Origin: Candidatus Poribacteria bacterium
GTDB lineage: Bacteria > Poribacteria > WGA-4E > WGA-3G
Assembly: GCA_022826805.1 (NCBI GenBank)
Contig: JAJDUH010000044.1
Span: 203,327-267,326 of the forward strand
DNA length: 64,000 nt
Reading direction: 5' to 3'
Shown here piece after piece: positions 53,436 through 62,964 of the stretch. Numbering within the stretch: position 1 is the first letter of the stretch; each line of letters starts with the position of its first letter. The position numbers were made by a program, and so were the translations under genes. The notes under the pieces are model-generated. The model had not been told where the DNA came from and made no database searches. It worked only from the letters and a program-made list of their open reading frames with translations.

Positions 53436-55589
53436 TTACTTTCTTATTAACATTTTCCGTGTTTCTGCGAAGTCACCCGCAGTGAACGTATAGAAATAGA
53501 CCCCGCTCGCGACGAATTCACCGAGTCCATTTTTACCATCCCAATACGCTGCACGACCGCGTTCCTGATAGCGTCCGGCGAGCTGATGTCCCAAATTCAG
53601 TGTCCGAATCAAGGCACCATTTGCTGCATAGATACGAATCTGAACATCGGTAGCGGTTGCGAGTTGATAAGGTATCCACGTTTCTGGATTGAATGGGTTC
53701 GGGTAGTTCGGAAGCAGCACCGTTCTTTCGGGAATCAACGACGCTAAAAGTCTCTGAAGATTCGCAATGCCTTGTTGGAAGATAAGCGATCCATCGTTCT
53801 CAGCCTGTGCCTGTGCCATCCACGCCTGTATCATCTGTGGAGAAATTCCATTCTCGGTTATATCCGCGACTGACATTGCAAGGGTAGAAGGTGAAGCGGG
53901 TATTGTTGCATCCATACTTCTCGCCAGAAACGTAAGGTCGAAGATGTTAACCCTTCCGTCCCCATTTAGGTCTGTTCGTGGATTGCTGGGTTTGTTTTTC
54001 TCAAAATCACGCGCTACAAGAATCATATCCAGAATGGTCACACTGCCATCTTCATTCACATCGGCAACACGTGGACGTGGCAGCGGGATTGATGGAGTCC
54101 GCGTCCACACCGTATATTTTGTCGCATGATCAAACCCGAAAAAGCCGCTCCACCAGCCTTCGCCTTCGTAAACAGCAACGAGTAAGATATTCGTTCCTGC
54201 TTTTAGTGTAACAGGAAAATCCTCTTCGTAATTGTCAGCATTCCGATCAGTGGCATTATTATGAACCAAAATACCGTTGAGCCAGACCTTAACAGCATCA
54301 CCACTTCCAACGAACATCCTTGTGTTTTGGGCACGCGAGACGTCCAAATTCACCGAACCGTAAGCCACATGATGATCTATATTACCCGTTCCCAACCCGA
54401 TAGCACTCACAAGCGCATTGATGTTATTGCCGCCCCTTTTGGAAATTTCACCTAAAGTCCAGACTTTATTTCCAACAGCATCTCCCTCGGTTGCCCCTCG
54501 CCTTGCAATCCCCAACTCTGTCACAGTGCCGCCACTCATCTGTCTCAGAAAATCTGTACCAGAATCTGCAGCTTTTGCGCCGGACATTCCGTCTGTCGGT
54601 GCAATAACCCACAGCCAAGGTCCCTCTATTTTCGGAGCATCGCGTGTACATCCAGGATTATTATGACAAACGATATTGACATTTCCAGATAGCACATCTA
54701 AGGCCGAAAAGTCCAATATGTTATTGTCCTCAAGGTTAATCAATGTCACGTTAGGTAAAGATGCCAGCGGAGATACATCAGATATTTGGTTGTTTTCAAG
54801 TCCCAGACGTGTTAAACCCGTTAAAGTCGCCAATGGAGAGAGGTCCGAAATCTCGTTGCCCGCCAGATAGAGTTCTCTCAAACTTGTGAATCCCTCCAAA
54901 GGCGAGAGATCCGATATGTCTCCACCACAAATATCTATCTTTCTCAGTTTTGGTAGCTTCGTCAAGGCAGAAAGATTTAATATAGTCGTGCCCCAAGAGT
55001 GAAAATCTCGCAGACTGACCAGTCCTGTAAGTGGCGATAGATTTCCGATTGGGTTCTCGCTCATCCATATCTCTCTTAACCTTATTAGACCCGCGAGCGG
55101 TGATAAGTCAGATATGACATTATCCGAAATATCCAACCCGTGCAAGTTGATTAATCCCGCAAGTGGTGAGAGATCAGATATATTGTTATGGGGAACAATA
55201 ACCCAACCTAAGTTGATTAATTCTTTAAGTGGTGATAGGTCAGAAATCACGTTACGTCTAAACTCTACAACATGCAGCCCTGTCAAATCTTTAAGCGGTG
55301 ATAGGTCAGAAATCAAATTGTCATTACATCTTATCTCTTCAAGATCTGTTGCAAATTCGAGACCCGTTAAATCAGTAATATTGGCATTGTGCGCTTCAAG
55401 ATGTCTTAGCGTCGCCATCTCACCTGTCGTAATTAGATCTTCGGGTGCCTTATCGAGTGCTTCTGCGATTGCAGCGCGTAGGTTCGTGTCGGGAATCCTC
55501 ACAGTCTGAGCTAATGTTGTTAGCGAAAACATTAAGAACAGTGCTACGCTGAGTATTAGCATACAGGTTAATATCCGTCTTGTTTTCAT
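53436..55589 (-). CDS. LRR and dockerin-like surface protein with same C-terminal domain
   Basis: About 717 residues from the ATG at 55589, which gives a signal peptide MKTRRILTCMLILSVALFLM; the open frame extends to 55682, so the start is uncertain. LRR units of ISDLSPLAGL type run to about 300, followed by the same DAVKVWLNGILVHNN sheet domain as the neighbour. Then a dockerin-like pair ADVNEDGSVTILDMILVARD and TDLNGDGRVNIFDLTFLARS with EF-hand Ca2+ sites. The tail VLLPNYPNPFNPETWIPYQL ... GVYFYTFTAGDFAETRKML matches the cohesin protein's C-terminus. The pair may assemble through cohesin-dockerin contact. Confidence 0.75.
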   Translation of the reverse strand: MKTRRILTCMLILSVALFLMFSLTTLAQTVRIPDTNLRAAIAEALDKAPEDLITTGEMATLRHLEAHNANITDLTGLEFATDLEEIRCNDNLISDLSPLKDLTGLHVVEFRRNVISDLSPLKELINLGWVIVPHNNISDLSPLAGLINLHGLDISDNVISDLSPLAGLIRLREIWMSENPIGNLSPLTGLVSLRDFHSWGTTILNLSALTKLPKLRKIDICGGDISDLSPLEGFTSLRELYLAGNEISDLSPLATLTGLTRLGLENNQISDVSPLASLPNVTLINLEDNNILDFSALDVLSGNVNIVCHNNPGCTRDAPKIEGPWLWVIAPTDGMSGAKAADSGTDFLRQMSGGTVTELGIARRGATEGDAVGNKVWTLGEISKRGGNNINALVSAIGLGTGNIDHHVAYGSVNLDVSRAQNTRMFVGSGDAVKVWLNGILVHNNATDRNADNYEEDFPVTLKAGTNILLVAVYEGEGWWSGFFGFDHATKYTVWTRTPSIPLPRPRVADVNEDGSVTILDMILVARDFEKNKPSNPRTDLNGDGRVNIFDLTFLARSMDATIPASPSTLAMSVADITENGISPQMIQAWMAQAQAENDGSLIFQQGIANLQRLLASLIPERTVLLPNYPNPFNPETWIPYQLATATDVQIRIYAANGALIRTLNLGHQLAGRYQERGRAAYWDGKNGLGEFVASGVYFYTFTAGDFAETRKMLIRK

Positions 55590-55921
55590 AAATTGCATAG
55601 TACAAATCAAACCAAATTTGGCTCTCCGCATATTGGGAAAATTTAGGTTTATCTCCTTCTTTACTGCTGTAGTTGGTAACACGCTTTAAAAATTAAAAAT
55701 AATAAACCCGCGCAAGTTTTCTAAATAAAGAATACCTTAAAATTTGAGTTAGCGTCAACATTTATCTTCCGATTTTGAAATTTTAATTTGACAAAACTTT
55801 GATAATTTTTAATAATTAATAAAATACCGTAATCGTAAACTTGAGGCACCCGATATCTGTCTCAAAAACATCTACCTCTCTATTCAATAAACTACAGGAG
55901 GCATTTTATCAGGAGGGAAAA

Positions 55922-56758
55922 ATGATTCGTGTACTTGTTTCTACAGGGTGTATCGCTCTACTGTTATGCGTGTTGTTGCCCATCGTGCCAGTGGAAGCAC
56001 AGCGCGATGAAGGCACAGTTGCTGCAATTTGGGATTTCAATAATGGAGATGCCAAAGATGCTTCAAACAAAGGACTGGACGGCAACTTTACTGGAAAGCC
56101 GCAAGTCGTCGACGGTATCGCTGGCAAAGCCTTAAAGTTTAACGGGAAAAAAGACGGTATTAAATTTCCAGACTCCGTAGATATTAACACCGGTGGCCCT
56201 TATACCAACCGGACAGTCGCTGCGCTATTCAACTGCGATGATGTAAAAGTTGACGATCGCAAGCAGGTGATCTACGAAGAAGGCGGCGCAACGCGTGGCT
56301 TAATATTGTATGTGCATGGCGGTAAAGTCTACGCCGCCGGATGGAATCGAGCAGAATACAACTGGAATGGTGCCTGGCCCTTCGCGGAGATTAAGTCAAA
56401 GCGCTGGTATCATGTCGGTTTAGTCATTCGCGATGCCAAGGACAAAGTAGAAAATAAGAAGTTTGAAATGTGGCTCGATGGCAAACGCATTGCCCAAGAA
56501 AAAGGCGGTCAACTCTTCGCACATGGCGATGATATTGGTGTCGGTCATCTCAACCAAAACACCGTCTATCATGATGGTGGTGGTGGTGGACAAACTGACG
56601 TTGACTGGTTTGGCGGTATAATTGACGAAGTTCTTGTCTACGGGTCGGCTTTTGACGAGGCAGATTTTGCGACTCTCGCGGAGCCTTTGAGCGTTGAAGC
56701 CCAAGGCAAATTCACAACAACTTGGGGATACCTGAAAGCCCAACGAACTGAAAAGTAG
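55922..56758 (+). CDS. LamG domain secreted protein, paralogue 1
   Basis: 278 residues from the ATG at 55922 with AGGAGGG upstream; the frame extends to 55841 with no site. Signal peptide LVSTGCIALLLCVLLPIVPV. LamG: AAIWDFNNGDAKDASNKGLD, GIAGKALKFNGKKDGIKF, DRKQVIYEEGGATRGLILYV, RWYHVGLVIRD, GIIDEVLVYGSAFDEADF. It ends SVEAQGKFTTTWGYLKAQRT, shared with its neighbour and with the protein at 17428. Likely a carbohydrate- or protein-binding envelope protein. The next gene lies 56 bases downstream. Confidence 0.8.
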   Translation: MIRVLVSTGCIALLLCVLLPIVPVEAQRDEGTVAAIWDFNNGDAKDASNKGLDGNFTGKPQVVDGIAGKALKFNGKKDGIKFPDSVDINTGGPYTNRTVAALFNCDDVKVDDRKQVIYEEGGATRGLILYVHGGKVYAAGWNRAEYNWNGAWPFAEIKSKRWYHVGLVIRDAKDKVENKKFEMWLDGKRIAQEKGGQLFAHGDDIGVGHLNQNTVYHDGGGGGQTDVDWFGGIIDEVLVYGSAFDEADFATLAEPLSVEAQGKFTTTWGYLKAQRTEK

Positions 56759-56814
56759 CCTCAAGCTTTAAATTGGGGTTCAATAATAACAATCTATAAA
56801 GGAGATTTGCCATC

Positions 56815-57651
56815 ATGGCGGAACATCGTTTTATTTTTATATTCAGTGTCTTACTCATGTTTATCGCTGCAGCTACTTACGCTGCGAAAGACGAAGCAAC
56901 TGTTGAAGGGGAGTGGAAACTTGAAGACCTGGATGTTGCCGACACGTCTGGAAAAGGTCTGGACGGAACAGTTGTGGGGGACCCTGAGATCGTTGACGGT
57001 GTTGTTGGGAAGGCATTACGTTTTGACGGTATAGATGATGGGGTACAACTTCCCAGTGACGTAGGTATTAATACCATCGTAGCACCCGATTTCTACAGTG
57101 ACCGAACGATCGCCTGCTACTTTAACTGTGACGATGTGGATATCGCTGATCATAAGCAATTAATTTATGAGGAAGGCGGCGCGACGCGGGGCTTTAACCT
57201 CTATGTGTTCGACGGTGAAGTCTATGTAGGCGCATGGAACCGAGCAGAATACAACTGGGATGGTGCGTGGCCCTCCGCCTCAGTAGATTCAGGGATGTGG
57301 TATCACGTGGCTCTGGTGCTACGCGACACTACGAACGCAGTTGAAGCAGACAAATTTGAGCTGTGGCTTAACGGTAAATTGATCGCAAGTGAAGATGGTG
57401 GGGCACTTTATGGGCATGGCGCTGCTCTCGGTATCGCTCATGTCAATGCCGACACCGTTTTTCACGATGAAGTGATTTCAGGCACCGAGGTGCACTACTA
57501 CGGCGGCGCGGTAGATGAACTTATTGTGTACAATTCCGCTTTCGATGCAGCTGATTTGGCTGAGTACGCTGAACCAGTCGTAAGTGTTGAACCACAGGAC
57601 AAGTTCACCACTACGTGGGCGAATATCAAGGCACAGCGTACACTGCGATAG
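56815..57651 (+). CDS. LamG domain secreted protein, paralogue 2
   Basis: 278 residues. Start MAEHRFIFIFSVLLMFIAAA with AAGGAG 10 bases before. The layout follows paralogue 1: VEGEWKLEDLDVADTSGKGL, GVVGKALRFDGIDDGVQL, HKQLIYEEGGATRGFNLYV, NRAEYNWDGAWPSASV, WYHVALVLRD, AVDELIVYNSAFDAADLAEY. The end SVEPQDKFTTTWANIKAQRT repeats the motif of paralogue 1. A tandem duplication with clear divergence. Confidence 0.8.
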   Translation: MAEHRFIFIFSVLLMFIAAATYAAKDEATVEGEWKLEDLDVADTSGKGLDGTVVGDPEIVDGVVGKALRFDGIDDGVQLPSDVGINTIVAPDFYSDRTIACYFNCDDVDIADHKQLIYEEGGATRGFNLYVFDGEVYVGAWNRAEYNWDGAWPSASVDSGMWYHVALVLRDTTNAVEADKFELWLNGKLIASEDGGALYGHGAALGIAHVNADTVFHDEVISGTEVHYYGGAVDELIVYNSAFDAADLAEYAEPVVSVEPQDKFTTTWANIKAQRTLR

Positions 57652-57667
57652 TATTTATTTTTATTTA

Positions 57668-57798
57668 TGGTAAAGTTTAGAATTAATTGGACATTCAGCG
57701 AATCAACGCAGCGTGCGCGTATGGCACGCTGCAGGTGCGGTTTCTAACCGTACCTACCCGGTTGGGGTAAAATGTCTGTTTATCTGTCGGGTTTACCA
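57668..57798. mobile_element. MITE, 131 bp, TA-flanked
   Basis: Begins TGGTAAAGTTTAG and ends GTCGGGTTTACCA with TA on either side (57666-57667, 57799-57800). The right end resembles that of the element at 13789 (TGTTTAT..CTG.GTTTACCA). An internal GCAGCGTGC...GCACGCTGC hairpin. Non-autonomous. Confidence 0.7.
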
Positions 57799-57809
57799 TA
57801 GTTTATCTT

Positions 57810-57847
57810 GTAGGGCGGAGTCGCTGTACTTCAGCCCTACATTTTTT
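57810..57847 (+). terminator. Hairpin plus T-run between LamG and ADP-ribosylglycohydrolase genes
   Basis: GTAGGGC (57810-57816) pairs with GCCCTAC (57834-57840), then ATTTTTT. A terminator-like structure just upstream of the next gene's start at 57862. Confidence 0.5.
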
Positions 57848-57861
57848 AAAGGGTTTGCAAT

Positions 57862-58647
57862 ATGTTAGGCGCAATTATTGGAGATATTTCCGGTTCGATC
57901 TACGAACCGAAGGATAGCCGAATCAAAACCAAAGATTTTCCTTTTTTCAGCGAGAACTGCCGTTTCACAGACGATTCGGTTTGCACGGCAGCTGTCGCCG
58001 ATGCCCTCTTGCATAGTCTCCCGCCTGCAGAAACGATGCGGGACTGGGGTCGTCGGTATCCAACCTGCGGTTTCAGCCAAATATTTAAACAGTGGATCGC
58101 TTCTCCAGAGGACGCACCCAACTGTACTTTTCGTAACGGCGCAGCAATGCGTGTTTCACCAGCGGCATTTCTGAACCGAGAAGACCTCAATGCTGCACTT
58201 CTTGCCGCTGAGAAAGTAACCGTTATCAGTCACGACCATCCTGAAGGCGTAAAAGGTGCACAGGCAACAACCCACGCTATCTGGCTTGCCTATCGAGGTG
58301 AAACCCCTACAGGGATCCGTGAAACTATCACTACTCAATACGGCTATGACTTGACTCGGACAGTGGATGACATTCGGTCAAGTTATGCCTTTGACATGAC
58401 ATGTCAAGGTACAGTCCCACCAGCTGTGACCTGTGCTTTGGAATCAGAAAATTACGAAGACGCCGTGCGTAATGCGATCTCTTTAGGTGGTGATTCCGAC
58501 ACTCTCGGTTCAATAGCAGGGGGAATTGCCGAAGCACTACACGGAATTCCTGAAGACATTAAAGAAGAGGCAAAAAACCGCTTCCTCTCTAAAGCACCGG
58601 ATATCATAGAACTAATGCGGGAGATGTACAACACGGTTAGCACTTAA
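57862..58647 (+). CDS. ADP-ribosylglycohydrolase family protein
   Basis: 261 residues. MLGAIIGDISGSIYEPKDSR is the family start, and FTDDSVCTAAVADALL holds the metal-binding Asp pair (near residue 36). The central CGFSQIFKQW and NGAAMRVSPAAF are followed by HDHPEGVKGAQATTHAIWLA and SLGGDSDTLGSIAGGIAEAL with the second Asp cluster (about 212-216). It removes ADP-ribose from proteins or small molecules (DraG/ARH type). No DraT or toxin partner is adjacent. Confidence 0.88.
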   Translation: MLGAIIGDISGSIYEPKDSRIKTKDFPFFSENCRFTDDSVCTAAVADALLHSLPPAETMRDWGRRYPTCGFSQIFKQWIASPEDAPNCTFRNGAAMRVSPAAFLNREDLNAALLAAEKVTVISHDHPEGVKGAQATTHAIWLAYRGETPTGIRETITTQYGYDLTRTVDDIRSSYAFDMTCQGTVPPAVTCALESENYEDAVRNAISLGGDSDTLGSIAGGIAEALHGIPEDIKEEAKNRFLSKAPDIIELMREMYNTVST

Positions 58648-58693
58648 CCATGTGTAACAAATTGTCCCGACCTAATCTGTTTTTCCTGCCAAA

Positions 58694-58843
58694 TTAGCAC
58701 ATCGGATGCCAAAGTGTCATAGGACCGATAGGAACGCTTTCAATTGTGATGCGTTTATAAAGGCGATCCCTCGGTTGGGACATGTCTTCGGTGATGCTGT
58801 ACACAGGCTTTCCGTATGTCCTGAAGTCCTCGTTATCCAAACG
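58694..58843 (-). pseudogene. Truncated gene remnant on the minus strand
   Basis: 49-codon stretch ending at a TAA (58694-58696), reading DNEDFRTYGKPVYSITEDMS, QPRDRLYKRITIESVPIG, PMTLWHPMC. A TAG lies just upstream and no start is seen, so it looks like the 3' end of a decayed gene. No family recognised. Confidence 0.4.
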
Positions 58844-58883
58844 CTATCAAATCTCAATACTCAGAGAGAACTGGCATAGATTT

Positions 58884-58935
58884 TGCTATATCTATAGCAG
58901 AACTGACTTGAATTGCGCTTGAAATAAAATAGATA
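58884..58935 (+). promoter_or_regulatory. clpB promoter with palindromic operator-like site
   Basis: TGCTATA-TC-TATAGCA (58884-58899), a perfect 7-base inverted repeat, sits just before a TTGAAT (58908-58913), 16 bases, TAGATA (58930-58935) promoter. No CIRCE sequence is visible. The palindrome may bind a repressor or activator of heat-shock expression. Confidence 0.45.
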
Positions 58936-58953
58936 CAGCAACGGAGGCACATT

Positions 58954-61536
58954 ATGAGATTTGATAGATTTACAATTAAAGCACAAGAAGCCTTACAAAC
59001 AGCACAGAGTTTAGCCTCAGATACCCAAAGCCCAGAACTTGGTGTTGAACATCTGCTGTTGGCACTCATTAGACAAGCTGATGGAATTGTGCCACCGATT
59101 TTTCAGAAATTAGGTATTGATATTCCGGGAGTCACTGCAGCAGTCGAAACCACTGTTCAGAACACACCGAAAGTGCAAGGCGCGGCTGCTGAAATGCGCA
59201 TTGGCCCAGCTCTACAATCCGTTTTGGATACGGCGTTTAAAGAGGCGACGGGACTTAAAGATGAATACGTCAGCACAGAACATCTCCTGATAGCATCTGC
59301 CGAAACAAAGCAGGGCGAAATCGGCAAAATCCTGCGGGAAGCGGGTGTAACAAAAGATAAAATCCTCAAGGCACTCGTTGACATCCGGGGCAACCAGCGG
59401 ATAACCGATCAGAATCCAGAGGATAAGTATCAGGCACTGACACGGTTTGGCAGAGAACTCACACAAGAGGCAATTTCAGGCAAACTCGATCCGGTTATCG
59501 GACGCGATGATGAAATCCGCCGCGTGATGCAAGTGCTCTCCCGCAGACGGAAAAATAATCCCGTGCTTATCGGTGAACCTGGTGTCGGGAAAACAGCGAT
59601 TGTGGAAGGGTTGGCACAGCGCATCGCTGATGGAGATGTCCCAGAAAGCCTACGCGAGAAACGTCTGATTGCACTCGATTTAGGAGCACTCATCGCCGGT
59701 AGTAAATACCGTGGCGAATTTGAGGACAGGCTGAAAGCTGTTCTTGCCGACATAGAACAGGCCGAAGGGCAGATAATTCTCTTTATTGATGAACTTCATA
59801 CTATTGTTGGCGCGGGTGCTGCAGAAGGTGCGGTTGACGCATCAAATATGCTCAAACCGGCACTGGCACGCGGTGAACTCCGGTGTATCGGTGCAACCAC
59901 ACTCGACGAGTATCGCAAGCACATTGAGAAAGATGCCGCTTTAGAACGCCGATTCCAACCTGTGCAGGTTGAAGAACCGTCTGTTGAAGACACGATTGCT
60001 ATCCTGCGAGGTCTGAAGGAACGCTATGAAACCCACCACGGCGTGCAAATTCAGGACAATGCCATTGTTGCCGCTGCTACCCTCTCAAAGCGTTATATCT
60101 CTGAACGTTTCCTACCGGACAAAGCCGTAGATTTGGTGGACGAAGCTGCATCGCGGCTGCGGATTGAAATTGACAGCGTGCCAGAGGAAATTGATGAGGT
60201 CGAACGTCGTATTATCCAACTCCAAATAGAACAACAGGCATTAGAAAAAGAACAGGACAGCGCGTCGCAACAACGTCTTGAAAAACTGGTTGCTGAACTC
60301 GCCGAACTCAAAGAGAAGGCAAACGCGCTCAAAGCAACATGGCAGAATGAAAAAGCAAGTTTGACGCAGATTGGCGATCTAATGGAGCAGATCGAGGCAC
60401 TTCGTATTGAATCGGAGCAAGCCAAACGCGCAGGCAATCTCGGCAGCGCTTCAGAACTCGAATACGGTAAGATACCAGAACTGGAATCACAACTCCAGAG
60501 CGTCCGAGAAACACTGGAAACAGACGCGCAAGGCACACAAATGTTAAAAGAACAGGTCGGTGCAGAGGACATCGCCGAAATTGTAGCGAAATGGACAGGT
60601 ATCCCTGTTTATCGACTTATGGAAGGCGAGACGCAGAAACTTATCCACATGGAAGCGCGTCTGCGTGAACAGGTCATTGGACAGGATGAGGCGGTGAGTG
60701 CTGTATCCAACGCAATTCGACGCGCCCGCGTCGGTCTCGGCGATCCCGATCGACCTCTTGGCTCTTTTCTCTTTATGGGTCCAACGGGTGTGGGCAAAAC
60801 ACACCTCGCTAAGTCGCTCGCCGAATTCCTTTTCGACGACGCAAATGCAATGGCTCGCATCGACATGAGTGAGTACATGGAAAGACACACCGTATCTCGA
60901 TTAATCGGGGCACCGCCAGGGTACGTCGGTTACGACGAAGGCGGACAGCTGACTGAGGCTGTGCGACGACATCCTTATTGTGTCATCCTGCTTGACGAGG
61001 TTGAGAAGGCGCATCCAGAGGTATTTAACGTTTTGCTCCAGATGCTCGATGACGGCAGAATGACGGACGGACAGGGACACACCGTCGATTTCAAGAACAC
61101 AGTTGTTATCATGACTTCCAACATCGGCAGCCAGTGGATTAGTGATGCCCTTTTGGATACGAAAGAAATTCGGCATAAGGCGATGGAAGCTGTACAGGCA
61201 CATTTCCCGCCTGAGTTCCTGAACCGGATCGACGATCTGGTTATCTTCGATCGACTCGGCATCGAGGAGTTAAAACGGATTGTCACGTTGGAACTCGCGC
61301 AGTTGAGCCATCGTTTTGCGGAGAAGGAGATGACTTTGGCACTCTCTGAATCTGCAAACGAGGCGTTGGTGACACGCGGGTTCGACCCAGTCTACGGCGC
61401 ACGCCCACTTCGTCGGACAACCCAACGGGATATTCTCAACCCGTTGGCTATCCAGATATTGGAAGGCACTTTCCAAGATGGCGATGCGATTGCTGTTGAC
61501 TTTGAAAATGGGGAATTCGTCTTTCGGAAGGCGTAA
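58954..61536 (+). CDS. clpB: ATP-dependent chaperone ClpB
   Basis: 860 residues, full length. The N-domain ([28 protein letters not shown]) is followed by NBD1 with Walker A GEPGVGKT (about 207) and Walker [16 protein letters not shown]. The middle coiled-coil domain spans about 400-520 ([20 protein letters not shown]). NBD2 has [12 protein letters not shown] (about 609) and [20 protein letters not shown]; the C-terminal [17 protein letters not shown] is the sensor-2 region. It rescues aggregated proteins with DnaK. GGAGG precedes the ATG. Confidence 0.95.
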   Translation: MRFDRFTIKAQEALQTAQSLASDTQSPELGVEHLLLALIRQADGIVPPIFQKLGIDIPGVTAAVETTVQNTPKVQGAAAEMRIGPALQSVLDTAFKEATGLKDEYVSTEHLLIASAETKQGEIGKILREAGVTKDKILKALVDIRGNQRITDQNPEDKYQALTRFGRELTQEAISGKLDPVIGRDDEIRRVMQVLSRRRKNNPVLIGEPGVGKTAIVEGLAQRIADGDVPESLREKRLIALDLGALIAGSKYRGEFEDRLKAVLADIEQAEGQIILFIDELHTIVGAGAAEGAVDASNMLKPALARGELRCIGATTLDEYRKHIEKDAALERRFQPVQVEEPSVEDTIAILRGLKERYETHHGVQIQDNAIVAAATLSKRYISERFLPDKAVDLVDEAASRLRIEIDSVPEEIDEVERRIIQLQIEQQALEKEQDSASQQRLEKLVAELAELKEKANALKATWQNEKASLTQIGDLMEQIEALRIESEQAKRAGNLGSASELEYGKIPELESQLQSVRETLETDAQGTQMLKEQVGAEDIAEIVAKWTGIPVYRLMEGETQKLIHMEARLREQVIGQDEAVSAVSNAIRRARVGLGDPDRPLGSFLFMGPTGVGKTHLAKSLAEFLFDDANAMARIDMSEYMERHTVSRLIGAPPGYVGYDEGGQLTEAVRRHPYCVILLDEVEKAHPEVFNVLLQMLDDGRMTDGQGHTVDFKNTVVIMTSNIGSQWISDALLDTKEIRHKAMEAVQAHFPPEFLNRIDDLVIFDRLGIEELKRIVTLELAQLSHRFAEKEMTLALSESANEALVTRGFDPVYGARPLRRTTQRDILNPLAIQILEGTFQDGDAIAVDFENGEFVFRKA

Positions 61537-61720
61537 TTTAATTCGACTCCTGATCAGGCAAGGTCTTTGTGCTTCGCCTATTTCTGTTAGCAAATTATAT
61601 AAGAAGCATAGGAATGAATTTGACGTAGGTCAAGGCTTTATGGTAGTCTATAGTTAGAATCCATTCAGTGCCTTCATTGCCCGAAAAACAGCAAAACAGA
61701 AACCGCAGGAGAAATTAACA

Positions 61721-61972
61721 ATGAAACACCCAGAGTGGACGGAAGCCGATTCACGCAGATGCAAGCGGATTTGGACAGAATACCAGCAACAGCACGATAT
61801 CGCCGAACGGATTGGACAGACAGCCGGCATTGACCCGAAAAGTGGCCAGATTTGGTTCGGAGGCTCTATTCTGGAGATCGTCGAACACCGACGCGCTAAG
61901 GGACTAACCTCCCCACTGTTCTTTGAACGGGTTGGTTTCAAAACCTATTTTCGGAAGGGTGGACATCAATGA
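61721..61972 (+). CDS. Small conserved protein paired with an aspartyl protease
   Basis: 83 residues. RIWTEYQQQHDIAERIGQTA, GIDPKSGQIWFGGSILEIVE, LTSPLFFERVGFKTYFRKGG. Proteins like this occur in cyanobacteria and poribacteria directly before retropepsin-like genes; recalled, not checked. It overlaps that gene by 4 bases (ATGA). AGGAGAAA lies 8-9 bases before the ATG. Possible antitoxin- or partner-like role; unknown. Confidence 0.65.
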   Translation: MKHPEWTEADSRRCKRIWTEYQQQHDIAERIGQTAGIDPKSGQIWFGGSILEIVEHRRAKGLTSPLFFERVGFKTYFRKGGHQ

Positions 61973-62346
61973 TGCACGGAACTGTGTCGGATATAGGCGT
62001 GCCAACAATTATCCTTTCCATAGAAGGACAAGATTGGCAAGCAATGATTGATACAGGTTTCAATGGTGATCTGGAATTGCCTGAAGTCTTACGAAATGTT
62101 TTGAAGCCTCAATATGCAGGCAGAGTAACTTCTTCACTAGCTGGCGGGCAAACGATTGAAGAAGATGTTTATTTGGTCGATTTCCCATTTGATGGCCAGA
62201 TCGTTCAAGCAAAAGCAACCTTCGTGGTTGGTAGTGAGATTCTTATAGGCACCCATTTACTACAAGAATATCGCCTACAGATCGATTTTGTCAGACAAAC
62301 CGTTGTGTTAGAAAAGGCAATTCGTTTTTCGGAAAGCATAATTTAA
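61969..62346 (+). CDS. Clan AA (retropepsin-like) aspartic protease
   Basis: 125 residues. MIDTGFNGDLELPEVL is the D-T-G catalytic motif (usually DTGA/DTGF), and VGSEILIGTHLLQEYRLQID is the family's second half with the flap and C-terminal strands. A single-domain, probably dimeric, protease. Two adjacent ATGs (61969 and 61972) can start it; overlapped by the preceding gene. Family function in bacteria is unclear. Confidence 0.8.
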   Translation: MMHGTVSDIGVPTIILSIEGQDWQAMIDTGFNGDLELPEVLRNVLKPQYAGRVTSSLAGGQTIEEDVYLVDFPFDGQIVQAKATFVVGSEILIGTHLLQEYRLQIDFVRQTVVLEKAIRFSESII

Positions 62347-62364
62347 TCAAACCCTATTTTTGCT

Positions 62365-62395
62365 GGCGAGGTTAGGAAACCTCGCCCGCTTTTTT
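62365..62395 (+). terminator. GGCGAGG hairpin terminator after the aspartic protease gene
   Basis: Perfect GGCGAGGTT-AGGA-AACCTCGCC stem (62365-62386), then CGCTTTTTT. A good Rho-independent terminator shape; same hairpin family as 3554, 17365 and 21816. Confidence 0.6.
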
Positions 62396-62563
62396 GTAGC
62401 ATATGGTAGTGCAAATTGCATTTTAATTTTCTAAAAACGGAGAATGCGTTATACCCAACACTTAAGTCGGAACGACATGAGAGGGTTACCGAAAATCTCT
62501 ATTAGTTAGTGTCAGCCTCGCCTATCTTCCTGACGCGAAAATAGCCAATAGAAAGAACTGATA

Positions 62564-62827
62564 ATGATTAAACACATCATAGATCCCGAAGTTGAAACAT
62601 ACGATGATGTCTATAATGACAATGAATACTTCGCAGTCCAAGAAATGCAGCAACGAGAGGGAGCACTCCTGAAACAGGGTAATGAGTTCAAAACCTCGGT
62701 CTGGTTAACACCTGAACAAACTGAGGTTGTGATAAGACTTGCTGAGGAACGCGGCATGCCCGCAGGTGAACTTATCGAGGAGTGGATTCTTGAGCGTATT
62801 GATGAAGCATTAGGTTTCGGGACCTAA
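62564..62827 (+). CDS. Small hypothetical protein, ribbon-helix-helix-like tail
   Basis: 87 residues. The start MIKHIIDPEVETYDDVYNDN is acidic. The C-terminal half SVWLTPEQTEVVIRLAEERG and MPAGELIEEWILERIDEAL resembles a CopG/Arc-type ribbon-helix-helix (strand then two helices). It might be an antitoxin or a DNA-binding protein; no toxin is adjacent. No strong ribosome site. Confidence 0.5.
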   Translation: MIKHIIDPEVETYDDVYNDNEYFAVQEMQQREGALLKQGNEFKTSVWLTPEQTEVVIRLAEERGMPAGELIEEWILERIDEALGFGT

Positions 62828-62910
62828 CCTTTCACAGTCCGAATCAGAATGGACAAGATTAGGCGTTTGCGGTTAGATCCGCAGGTCCACTTTGCCAGTC
62901 TGTACGCTTT

Positions 62911-62931
62911 AGCCCCAGCGGGACGAAAGGT
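62911..62931. repeat. AGCCCCAGCGGGAC hairpin repeat
   Basis: AGCCCCAGCGGGACGAAAGGT, a diverged copy of AGCCCCAGCGGGGCGAAATGT, in the 137-base gap before the second Uma2 gene. The stem has one broken pair. Confidence 0.6.
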
Positions 62932-62964
62932 ATCTCTGATTTTAGGATACATGGAACATTTTCT

